Below are positions 34,651-44,321 of a stretch of DNA of 64,000 bases, piece by piece. The position numbers and the translations under genes were made by a program. Origin of the DNA: Rhynchopus euleeides (Eukaryota; Euglenozoa; Diplonemea; Diplonemida; Diplonemidae). Below the pieces are notes generated by a model. The model saw nothing but the letters and a program-made list of their open reading frames with translations. It did not search any database and was not told where the DNA came from. The first letter of the stretch is position 1. The number at the start of each line of letters is the position of its first letter. The stretch is taken from positions 1,922,001 to 1,986,000 of the forward strand of contig OY723278.1 of assembly GCA_963210315.1 (NCBI GenBank). Reading direction: 5' to 3'.

Positions 34651-35172
34651 GGTGGCTTGATAGCCCTAGCAGACTGTGCGGACCTTCGCGGTTCCCCCCG
34701 CTGCAAGGAGATCTTCCGCCTGTTTCTGAGATCCTCTTCCAGTTGGGTGTCCCAATGTACTGTCAAACCACCACATGTCCTGGTCCCACACCCATTATGT
34801 GTCAGAGGGCCCCTATATTGGTGGGAGACGCTTGCTGCTGTTGTATTGGGCAGAGGGTGGCTTACAACCCTAGCAGACTGTGGGGTTACACAGTTCCCCG
34901 CTGCAAGGAGATCCGCCGTTCCCGAGATCCTGCTGTGTGTGTGTTTTCTTTGGATGTCTCATTGTGCCACTATGGTTATTTCGGTGTTTTGCCAAACCAC
35001 CACATGTCCTGGTCCCACACCCATTATGTGTCAGAGGGCCCCTATATTGGTGGGAGACGCTGTGACGTCAGTGATGTGAGAGGGTGGCTTACAACCCTAG
35101 CAGACTGTGGGGCTTCCTAGTTCCCCGCTGCAAGGAGATCCGCCTTATCCCGAGATCCAGGCTGTGTTTGTT
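34651..35172 (+). repeat. Tandem repeat, about 2.4 units of 205-237 bp
   Basis: Units begin GGTGGCTT at 34651, 34856 and 35093. Each contains CCCTAGCAGACTGTG, GCTGCAAGGAGATC and CCACATGTCCTGGTCCCACA followed by CCCCTATATTGGTGGGAGAC. The third unit is partial. The second and third starts are most alike. No reading frame is conserved, so these are not protein repeats. They could be a small satellite or repeated RNA genes. They lie directly upstream of the EF-hand gene. Confidence 0.85.
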
Positions 35173-35444
35173 TGACTCTCAGGTTGCAACCCTTGGGGAA
35201 TGGACAGTCGGAGGGACTCTTCGAGGTTAGGTCAAAGGTTCAACACACCACACCCTTCAGGCGGGCACCCGACTTTCCCAACTGGCCCTGGCAGGACTTG
35301 CCATATATATACACATCACCCACTTGAAACAAGCGAGTCAACCACAAGCTTTTTAGAAAGGGGGTGACGGGTTTGCCGCGGAGCTTGGTTGGTCAGAGCA
35401 GCCCCGCCCGCCCATCCCTTCACCTTACACTCACCTCCGGCACG

Positions 35445-36857
35445 ATGGGCGATGCAGCGAACCGACATCCCGAAGGGGCGGGGTCAGCGGTGTCTGCGTT
35501 GGAGGCGACTGCCGGGTTGGATCCGTCTGCCAACCAAGGCTTCACAATACGCGTCGCCTGCGACATCGGAGTGCGCAAGGCCAACACAGAGGTGACTTTC
35601 CCGCGGCAGCCCGGTTCGATGCACGAGCTCATCACCCAGATCCAGCAGTCCTTCATATGGGATTGGGTGGGGGACGGGCGGGCCACCCCTATAGACGTCT
35701 CCCATATCCTCCTGTGGGGTGATCTCGACCACGAGTGGAGGTATTTGTGCCGCCACGAGGACCTCGGCCCGGCCGACCAGATCTACGTGTTTCAGAAATA
35801 CCAAACCCAGTACACCGCTGGGCCCCTCCCTCCGCCGCGGGTGCGGGTGGACATCGGGGACCGTGTCAACTTCAGGGAGCCGGGGTCTGTTCGCATCGCT
35901 GCAGACCTCTTCGGGAGGAAGGTGAACTACAACATGAGATATGACCAGCTCCCCACAACGCTGGATCACCTCAGGGTGGACGCTGAGAAGCTGCTCACAG
36001 GCGAGGCACTCTTCGTCACACCAAAGGGTCTCGCTGCGTCAGATGCGGTTATCGAGGACATGCTCCTGTGGGATGACAGTTTAGATCGGTGGGTCGATCT
36101 CCGATCTGCTCGCTACCTCAGCGACGGGGCGCAAGTCTACTGCCACCAGCGTGAGGTGATCGAGGTCGAGAGCGACATGCCTGCGCCTGCCATCGCCGTG
36201 CCGGGCGGCGCCATGCTGTCCCACCTCTGGAAGATATTCTTCACTGCAGATGCCGAGAAGAGGGGATACCTCACGCCAAGCGACATCTCGCACACCTTCT
36301 CCCACCTCGGGCTGCAGTTCCCCGAGTCGTCGTATCGGGATATGTTTGAGGCGATGGATCTCAACCAAGATGGATGCGCGCACTTCTCTGAGTTCTGCCA
36401 GCTGGGCGTGCTGTACCCCTCCATTGTGAAGTACCTCAACCTGATGGCTGACGAGCAGCAGGACCACTGGAAGCGGAGATCTAACGCGATGCGTGTGGAG
36501 AGGGATCTCAAACACCAGATACACCGCACGCGGGTGCGGGAGTCTGAGCTGCTGCGGCACGTGGAGGGGCTGCATGAGTGGCGCAGGAAGGAGGAGGCGG
36601 AGCACCGCGTGGCCCTGGTTGCCACCAGGGCATCGCCCTACCGCGTGTCGCACCACGCCGGAGGGGGGCGTGCCTCAACGGCACGCCCGCCCAAGCCGCA
36701 CCCCAACAGCATCGACGGACAGATCGCGGGTGTGCCGCACTCACCCCACATCGCATCCCCGGCATATGCTCACCACCACAACAAGCTTTCGTCCACCGCA
36801 TTCATGTCGCACGGCGGCCCGCCTAATCCAGAGGGATACAGCACGCGTCAGTATTGA
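35445..36857 (+). CDS. EF-hand protein with a duplicated N-terminal domain, 470 aa
   Basis: The C-terminal half has an EF-hand pair (about 275-335). The second loop DLNQDGCAHFSEF (from 305) has good Ca2+ ligands. The first (DAEKRGYLTPSD) is weaker. Upstream, two related segments repeat: LLWGDLDHEWRYL...IYVFQ (from about 89) and LLWDDSLDRWVDL...VYCHQ (from about 207), each preceded by a beta-rich stretch, so the N-terminus is a tandem duplicated domain that I cannot name. After the EF-hands come a charged helix (RVRESELLRHVEGLHEW) and a disordered His/Pro/Ser-rich tail. It is probably a Ca2+-responsive structural or regulatory protein (inference). The ATG at 35445 is chosen because the open frame before it reads as a C-rich leader. 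Confidence 0.8.
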   Translation: MGDAANRHPEGAGSAVSALEATAGLDPSANQGFTIRVACDIGVRKANTEVTFPRQPGSMHELITQIQQSFIWDWVGDGRATPIDVSHILLWGDLDHEWRYLCRHEDLGPADQIYVFQKYQTQYTAGPLPPPRVRVDIGDRVNFREPGSVRIAADLFGRKVNYNMRYDQLPTTLDHLRVDAEKLLTGEALFVTPKGLAASDAVIEDMLLWDDSLDRWVDLRSARYLSDGAQVYCHQREVIEVESDMPAPAIAVPGGAMLSHLWKIFFTADAEKRGYLTPSDISHTFSHLGLQFPESSYRDMFEAMDLNQDGCAHFSEFCQLGVLYPSIVKYLNLMADEQQDHWKRRSNAMRVERDLKHQIHRTRVRESELLRHVEGLHEWRRKEEAEHRVALVATRASPYRVSHHAGGGRASTARPPKPHPNSIDGQIAGVPHSPHIASPAYAHHHNKLSSTAFMSHGGPPNPEGYSTRQY

Positions 36858-37480
36858 GTGCAGTGGTCGGAGTTGAGAGTGCCTGGAGAAGCAGTGGCTA
36901 TGGCGGCAGTATCAGAGAGGGAGGGGTGTCAGTGTGTGTCTCGGCATCGGCCTGAGTTTAGCTGTGTGCGAACCCGCCTGTATCTAGAATCCTGTAGATT
37001 TTGATGTGATATTGTGGTGGGGGGGGGGCTGGGCTGTGCCGGATGCCCAATAGGTGTGGTTAGCTCTCCACCCAACCCCCCAACCCCCCCCTGCGACAGG
37101 TAGTACGGCTTTTTGGCCCCCTTCCGCATCCCGCTCCCCCGTGGCTGGTTGAGAGAATGCGTCTCGCGCCAGGGGGTGGGGGTGGGGTTGGGGGGTTTGT
37201 GTGTACTGAGTTTCTGGCGGAGATTTAGCAGCAGTGTAGAATGCAGCCGACTGTGTCACTCACATCTCTCCCCCACCTGTTCTTTGACATGATGTACACT
37301 GCCACGCAGGTTGTTTTTTTTTTGCAGCTGCTGGGCAGGGTGTGTTTTCTCTCGAGCGAAATGACTACGGCACCTTTCACCACATCTCCTTGTCGCCGCC
37401 ACCACCACCATCACCCTGCAGGGGGGCGCGCTGAGCGCAGCACACGGAACCCAGCCCTACCCCCCCCCCCCCCCTACCCC
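36858..37480. other. Spacer, no gene recognised
   Basis: The 3' flank of the EF-hand gene, with a G run near 37018-37028 and a C run at 37461-37474 that is the landing site of the next transposon. Confidence 0.4.
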
Positions 37481-37482
37481 TA

Positions 37483-38540
37483 CACGGTGGGATCTTGTAA
37501 ATTTTACATGTAAAAATACTGATTTTTACATGTATTATACATGTATAATACTTGCATGTCAACTATTATACATGTATAATACATGTATATGCCTGAAATA
37601 TACATGTAAAATACATGTACCTGGGACCCCCCGTGTTTAAGTCCCCCCCCTGGAGGCGATTTTCGGCCGGGGGGGACTTAAACACGGGGGGGGCGGACCT
37701 AAACACAGGGGGGGCTTAAACACGGGGGTGGCACAGTGGAGACCAAGAAGACCTCTTCCTCTGCTGTCGTAGGGGGGTAATTCCGGTTCGGATGGACTTT
37801 TGGCACCCCACTTTTCGACTCAGACAGCACCTGGAGGGCCTAGGGGCCACCTGATGACCCTCCAGACCAGCCCACCCCCGTGTTTAGGTCCCCCTGTGTT
37901 TAAGTCCCCCCCCTGCCAGACCCCCAGGGGGGGACTTAAACACGGGGGTAAGGGGGGGGGGACTTATACACGGGGGGTCCCAGGTATATCAAGTAAAAAT
38001 ACATGTATAATAGTTGCATGTCAACTATTATACATGTATTTTTACTTGATATACATGTATTTTACATGTATATTTCATGCATTTACATGTATTTTACATG
38101 TATAATACTTGTCATGCAAGTATTATACATGTAAAATACTTGCATGACAAGTAAAATACTTGCATGCAAGTAAAATACATGTATTTTACTTGCATGCAAG
38201 TATTTTACTTGTCATGCAAGTATTATACATGTATTTTACTTGTCGTGCAAGTATTTTACATGTATAATACTTGCATGACAAGTATTATACATGTAAAATA
38301 CATGTAAATGCATGAAATATACATGTAAAATACATGTATATCAAGTAAAAATACATGTATAATAGTTGACATGCAACTATTATACATGTATTTTTGCTTG
38401 ATATACATGTATTTTACATGTATATTTCAGGCATATACATGTATTATACATGTATAATAGTTGACATGCAAGTATTATACATGTATAATACATGTAAAAA
38501 TCGGTATTTTTACATGTAAAATTTACAAGATCCCACCGTG
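37483..38540. mobile_element. AT-rich palindromic TIR element G
   Basis: It begins CACGGTGGGATCTTG and ends with the exact complement CAAGATCCCACCGTG, flanked by TA on both sides (37481-37482 and 38541-38542) in a CCCTACCC context. Between lie dense palindromes built from ACATGTA and TTGCATGCAAG words (37500-37618 and 37985-38520), making it an AT-rich island in a GC-rich region. A second element (H) is nested within. There is no coding capacity. It would fold into long hairpins on either strand. It sits only 170 bp upstream of the kinase/phosphatase gene. Confidence 0.85.
37620..37984. mobile_element. Element H nested inside element G
   Basis: CCTGGGACCCCCCGTGT at 37620 is matched by its near complement ending GGTCCCAGG at 37984, with TA on both sides (37618-37619 and 37985-37986). 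Inside are several inverted and direct copies of a CGTGTTTAAGTCCCCC word. Removing it with one TA restores the ACATGTA pattern of element G, so it inserted later. Confidence 0.8.
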
Positions 38541-38698
38541 TACCCTACCCCCCACCCCCCTCGGGGGTGGGCGGGTAGGAAGGGCGTGTGTGTATCTCCC
38601 CGTGTGCGTAAACACATACCCCACCCCACCCCACCCTGCCGCACACTACACCCACACTGCGGCGGCTACCTCCCCACTTCCCCACCCATTGTCTGGGC

Positions 38699-38700
38699 AG
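38699..38700 (+). promoter_or_regulatory. Candidate trans-splice acceptor AG, kinase/phosphatase gene
   Basis: A C/T-rich stretch (about 38667-38692) ends GTCTGGGCAG, 9 nt before the ATG at 38710. That is very close but still within the range seen in trans-splicing genomes. Confidence 0.35.
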
Positions 38701-38709
38701 TGGCGAGCA

Positions 38710-41700
38710 ATGTCGGAAGTCGACAGTGCGGTTGCATTCTCGCTGGCTGGGGTTGAGGAGGGAGGGGATGGGGTCGCAGAGGATGTTGCGTACCTCAAGA
38801 GTAGCGGGGCGGGTGCGCTGCTGGAGCGGCTTGCGAAGTGTGTGGTGACGGAGAAGCCGGCTGACCCGGTGGAAGGGTTGCTTCAGATCGCAACCCGGAT
38901 CAAAGAGGAGGCTGTGCTGCAGCAGACGTCGTCCTGTGCTGATCATCACATCAAAACCTCCCCGGCCGCCAGAGGCCTCCGTGCTTCCATCGATGGGCGT
39001 GTCCCGCACCCCCCCGGGAGGGAAGGCGGGGGTGACACGAGTCCTGGGTCTGCGTCTCCAAAACGGGTCGACAGCACCAGCGAGCAGTCGCAGCAGCGCG
39101 CGTCTCTCGTCTCCCTTCAGAGCGAGGAGACGGAGGGCACCGCACACGCCGGTGAGACGGTGTCGGTTGTCTCGCAGGGGCAGGCAAGGGAGGTGTCGTC
39201 GATTGCGACAGGTCAGGATTGTGATCAAATCGCGTGCCAGCTGGACACCTCTGTATGCAACCCGACCCACGTCAACGAGATCAGCGTCGTTGTTGTTGCA
39301 AAGGATGACGTCGGGAATAAGATGATCAACCAATACGCGGTTGTCTCCGAGCTCGGGAGGGGGCAGTATGGCAAGGTGAAGCTCGTGATGCACACCCCGA
39401 CGAAAAAATACTTCGCGATTAAAATCATGAATAAGAGCGTGCTCTCCAAAGCGAGGAAGGGGACTAGCGGCGAGCAGGCAGGGCGGCTCGCCGGTGCAAA
39501 AACCGCCCTCGACTCCGCCCTGCAGGAGATCGCCATCATGAAGCGCCTCGATCACCCCAACGTCTGCAAGCTCTACGAAGTCATCAACGACCCCACCGCC
39601 GACAAGATGTACCTCATCCTGGAGTATATGGAAGGGGGTCCTGTCTTCGTCCTGAAGGAGGGCTGCAAGCCCCTCCCCATCGAGAGGCTGACGCCGCTCT
39701 TCGTCGGGATCTCCCAGGGGCTGGACTATCTGCATCAGATCGGCATCATCCACCGCGACGTGAAGCCGGAAAACATCCTCCTCGATAAAGACGGCCGCCC
39801 CATGCTCACCGACTTCGGCGTGTCGAATGAGGATATGGACGGGGCAAACGTCCGCGACACAAGCGGCACACCGGCTTTCTTCCCTCCGGAGCTCTTCCTC
39901 GGGACTGGTGTGACCGGGCGGGCGGTGGATGTCTGGGCCCTGGGTGTGACCTTCTACGTCCTGGCGTGCGCCCGCACGCCCTTCGGGGGGAGGAACCTCG
40001 CGGAGGTCTGTAACTCCGTCACAAAACTGCAGCCCGACTACGATTTGGTCCCCGACCCAGGATTGAAGGATCTGCTGCAGCAGATGCTCACGAAGGACAC
40101 GGAGAAGAGGCTGGGCGTTGTGCACGGCGTGGAGGATATTCTGCTGCACCCGTTTATCAAAGGTGCAGATGGGGCAGAGCGGCGGAGCTACCGGAGGATC
40201 GTGCTGACGGAAGAGGAGAAGAATAAGGCTGTGCTGACGGGGGCGAACATCCAGCTGAAGCTGATGAATACGGTGGGTGCGATGATGAAGATCAAGGCGA
40301 AGTTTGGGAAGGGGCCTCAGAACCGACCCATACCGGACAGCATCGCGGCGGTGAGGGACGAGAAGTCAGATGAGGGGATTCCGAAGCTCGGGTCGCGGCT
40401 GTCGGCGAATATGCAGCGGAATACATCGGGTGGAGAGGAGACCCAGAGCCTGAGGTCGCGGAAGAGCTTCAAGACAGAGGAGGAGGTCACGATGGAGTCG
40501 CACCACGAAGGGGCGCTGGATGCGGAGGTTCAGAGGATGAAGGCGGAGGAGTGGGAGGATCTGACGCTGTCGTGCTACAAGTTTGACAAGTTCCCGGATG
40601 CCCTGTTTGAATGTGCCTGGCTCGTCAATCTGACAGCCCATCACAACGGGCTCAAGGAGGTATGTTGCCTCTATTCTTATCTCTGGCTGGCTGTGTGGTG
40701 CTCGGGGGGTGGAAAAGGAGGAATTTGGAAGTTGGAGGAAACAGTGGTGTTCACTCCAACACTGCTCATGCAATGGGTGCAGATGGATGCACACGCAAGC
40801 CAAGAAGGGTAACAGGGGAAAATGTGCAGTGTATTTGATGCGAAGCCAAATGCCCTTAGATTTTGATGACACCCGCCCTTCGCCCTCTTCGCAGATCTCA
40901 CCCCAAATAGACCACTTCCAAATGCTGGTGACGCTCAATCTTGGGCAAAACGAGCTGACGAGCCTGCCCGACGAGCTTGGTTTCCTGTCCTCCCTGGAGA
41001 TGTTGGATGTCAATCGCAATCTGCTCGAATCTGTGCCGGATACTCTCAGCGAGCTGACAGAGCTGAAGTATGTTTCCCTTCCCACCGGGTGGGGCACAGG
41101 GCACTGGCCGTAACGTTTTCTCTCAAGGGGAAGGCCGTTCTGCTGCCTGCTGCCACCATCACCTCACACAGGTACATCAACCTTGACTTCAACAACCTCT
41201 CCGAGATCCCAACGTGCCTCTGCGAAATAACAGATCTGGAACAGTATGCAGACTGGTAAAGCCGTGTATAGCCAGTGCCACCACACCCCGTGTCGCCCCT
41301 ACAGGTGTTTTATGATAGAGAATGAGAAGATCAAGTCGTTCCCTGCAGAGGAGATGCAGCAGTGGTCGAACTGCCGTGTGGCTGTCGACAACGCCCCTGT
41401 TTTGAAGCAGGAGTGGGTCACCATATCGAAGCAGCTGCCGAATGTGAACATGATGTGGCACAAGCTGTACCCCGACCAGGTCAACGACTACTTGTTTGTG
41501 GGATCGCTCCGCACGGTGCAGAGCGAAAAGGTCATCCGGGAGCTGAACATCGAGGCGATTGTGACTGCCGGGAAAGGGCTTGAGATCCTTGATCCCCTGC
41601 CAGCCGGAGTGTCTCAGCTGGCGCTGAATGTCGACGATATCCCAGAGCAGTCCATGACGCCGGTGTTTGATGAAGTCATTGAGTTCATTGATGCTGCAAA

Positions 41701-41947
41701 GCGTGCATCCAAGCGGGTTATCGTCCACTGTTTTGCAGGTCTCTCCCGGTCGGTTACATGCGTATGCGCTTACCTGATGAAGCAATACAACATGACGTTC
41801 AAAGAGTCGATCGCACTGGTCAAACAGGCACGCCCCAACTCGAACCCCAACGACGGGTTCCGACGCCAACTGATACAATACGAGAAGTTCCTGCACGGCA
41901 CACAGATAGACCCCGAAGACCCGGAGTGCAGGGCGAATCAGGGCTGA
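38710..41947 (+). CDS. DPY30-like/Ser-Thr kinase/LRR/dual-specificity phosphatase fusion, 945 aa, 4 exons
   Basis: Exons are 38710-40659, 40895-41067, 41172-41243 and 41305-41947. The introns (235, 104 and 61 nt) all start GTATG and all joins keep frame. Residues 24-70 (YLKSSGAGALLERLAKCV, then KPADPVEGL) look like a DPY30/RII-type dimerisation motif. A CaMKK/SNF1-activating-type kinase spans about 209-484, with GRGQYG loop, K238 in FAIK, HRD (348-350), DFG (368-370) and GTPAFFPPE. A charged linker leads to about five leucine-rich repeats (about 610-750, e.g. LVTLNLGQNELTSLPDEL). A dual-specificity phosphatase domain (about 775-905) has the general acid in VDDIP (842-843) and HCFAGLSRS with C874 and R880. 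Both enzymes appear catalytically complete. The kinase-LRR-phosphatase order recalls trypanosomatid 'kinatases'. Self-regulation of one target is inference. Confidence 0.88.
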
Positions 41948-43432
41948 GAGGCAAGCGGGTTTTCGATAGGAAGGAAGGCCCGCGATGCGGTGCGAAGCGG
42001 TTTCGCCAGGCTTATCTGGCAGGCAGGGTATGTGTTAGGTGGCTGGATGTCGCTCGTGGCTTCCGCAAGGCGAGGCCTGTGGTTTGGCCACTTGCCTTGT
42101 ATCATCGGTGTCCAGGAGGGGGTTCGTCGGGTGCAGGGCTTGGCCTTGTCGGATTTGGTGTTGTACTCTCCCCCACCAAGTGAGGTGGGCGTGTGCAAAA
42201 TATCTGCGCAGTTGGTCCCTCACGTTTGTCAAGGTGAGGCATCACAGCTTTCTTTACAGGGGTTCTCACGCGGCATGTGTGGAGGCTTTCCAGCCGCAAT
42301 TTCCATTGTGGCTTGTTTTCTTCATTCTTCTCAAATACCGGCACGGCCATATCCATGGGGGTTCCATTTTTGCATTACGTGCGCTGCAGACCGAGGTCCT
42401 CCGGATCTTGGCCAGATTGCAAATCATCATCAGGCAGTTTTTTGTGAGCGATACCATCGCGCGTTCTCTATTTCCGGGTCCTTGATTCGAAGATGGTGTA
42501 TTTCCCAAAAAAATATTGTGTACGTCAGTCTGGTCGTCTTGTACGCCAGGCTGGAGGTCGTCGTTCCCAAAAATACCGAGGAATGTTGCTTCGACTTCGT
42601 GTGCCTGTTTGTGGGAGTTTGGATTCTTTAAAAGAAACCAAGACGAAGTCGGGCAGAAAGTTCGTCTGCTGGAATAGGCTGGGTAGTCCACGAGAGGGCC
42701 AACGGCGGGTTCATATTGTTGAAAGTTGAACCCAACGATAACGTGAATCCTGTGTTGTGGGAGGTTGGCAATATTTGAACGATCTGAACCATCTTGAGCC
42801 GTGTCCTGATCCTCCCGATGAAGGGGAGATCTGAAGTGTGTTCTGCCTCGCACAGCGGCACATGCCCTGTCATCCTGCGACCCTCTGAGGATCTTAGCTC
42901 CCGTGCTGAAGACGGTGCTCTTTTGGTGTATTTCACCTTTATTTTGAGGGAAAGCGCCAAACTTTGCCTCGCGAAGGCCCCCTTCCCCTTTGTCTTTGTC
43001 TTGTTTATTCTGTACAGTTCAGAGGGGGGGCTGTGTCACAGTCGCGGCTATCCCTTCGTTCGGGACAAGGCGCACAACACACAACGCTTTGAGGTGGCTT
43101 TCCGGATCGAGTAGCCCCAGATACTTTTTGACTCAGTGGAGCCACGCTTCAATGCGGCGGAAAGCTTCACGTGTAAATTACAGCTGGCGTGCGGAGGCGT
43201 CAATGCGAAAAAGAATTGTGTGGACAAACAAAAGTGCAGTTCAAGTCGCAGTAACACTTTTCCGTGACACAGGTGTTCGTCCGTCCTACACACCCTCTGA
43301 TTGCCATCTCTCTCCGGTCATGGCTCTTGTCCTACGCCTCTTCACTGGTGGATTGTTCTCACTCTCCTGCCCTCCACGCTCCTTCGCCCGATAGTTGGGG
43401 GGGTGCAGGTCGCAAAACCCCCCCCCCCCCCC
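41948..43432. other. Spacer, no gene recognised
   Basis: This 1.5-kb stretch has lower GC and mixed-composition open frames with no recognisable domain. It ends in a C run of about 17 (43418-43432) that receives element F. Confidence 0.4.
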
Positions 43433-43434
43433 TA

Positions 43435-44319
43435 GGCATAGACCCCGATAAGAGGGGGTCGGGGGTCGGGGGGGTCAGGGGTCGGGGGTCGGGAGGGGGT
43501 CCGAGGGGGTCGCCTTGAGGAATTTGTCTGAATGGGGACCACCAATAAGGGGTGTTCATAGGCACCCCATGGCCAAAATGACCCCACTGCGATCCGCACA
43601 AACTCCAAACATTCAAAAGAACGGGTTTTTGAAAAACCCGAGGAGGGGGTCGGGGAGGGTGCCGCTGGGTGGGTGGGTAGGGTGACATGGTGTGTGCCTC
43701 CCAGGCATCTCCTCCCATGACTATCCCTGGACCAGACCCACATTTCATGAGTGAAGCTTGGTACTTCTATCCACGAAATGACCCCACTACGATCCGCAGA
43801 AGTCCCAAATATTCAAAAGGACGAGGTTTTGCAAACCCTGCGTGGGGGGGTCGGAGGGGGTCGGGAGGGGGGCCGACCCCTCATACTCCGACCCCCGAGT
43901 TTGCGACCCCCCATTTTCCGACCCCTGAGAAATAGTGCAAAAGTTCCGACCCCCATTTTCTGACCCCCTTCCGACCCCTCCGACCCCCCGTATTCCGACC
44001 CCCGAGAACAATGGGGGGTCGGGAGGGGGGCCGACCCCCTCTGACCCCCATATCCGACCCCTCGATTCCGACCCCCATTCTCGATGGACCACCTCCGCAT
44101 TTCAGGGGCGTTGTGTGGCACCTACACCAACAAAGTGACCCCACTACGATCCGCACGGAGCCCGAACAATGCAACAGAGGGAGAAACCCGCGTTTCCTCG
44201 GGAAAAACCCAGGGTTTTTCCTGGATATTTGGGGGGGGGGGGGTCTTTTATAAGAGGGGGTCGGGGGTCGGGGGTCGGGTGGGGTCAGGGGGTCGGATTC
44301 TTATCGGGGTCTCTGCCCC
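43435..44319. mobile_element. TIR element F, GGGGTC-rich
   Basis: It begins GGCATAGACCCCGATAAGA. Its right end reads TCTTATCGGGGTCTCTGCCCC, the near complement. TA flanks it at 43433-43434 and 44320-44321. The inside is filled with short GGGGTCGG and CCGACCCC words in both orientations. Three copies of a GACCCCACTACGATCCGCAC-type word lie near 43577, 43781 and 44137. One segment (43561-43706) matches hAT 2 (58785-58944). There is no gene. Its right-hand TA is shared with element C. Confidence 0.8.
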
Positions 44320-44321
44320 TA

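Noticed and set aside
37985-38520. CRISPR-like array in the ACATGTA region
   Set aside because: The repeats are irregular palindromes without unique spacers of constant size, inside a transposon of a eukaryote.
38461-38709. Upstream extension of the kinase frame into element G
   Set aside because: It translates the transposon tip and a C-rich leader. The ATG at 38710 follows an AG and begins the conserved part.
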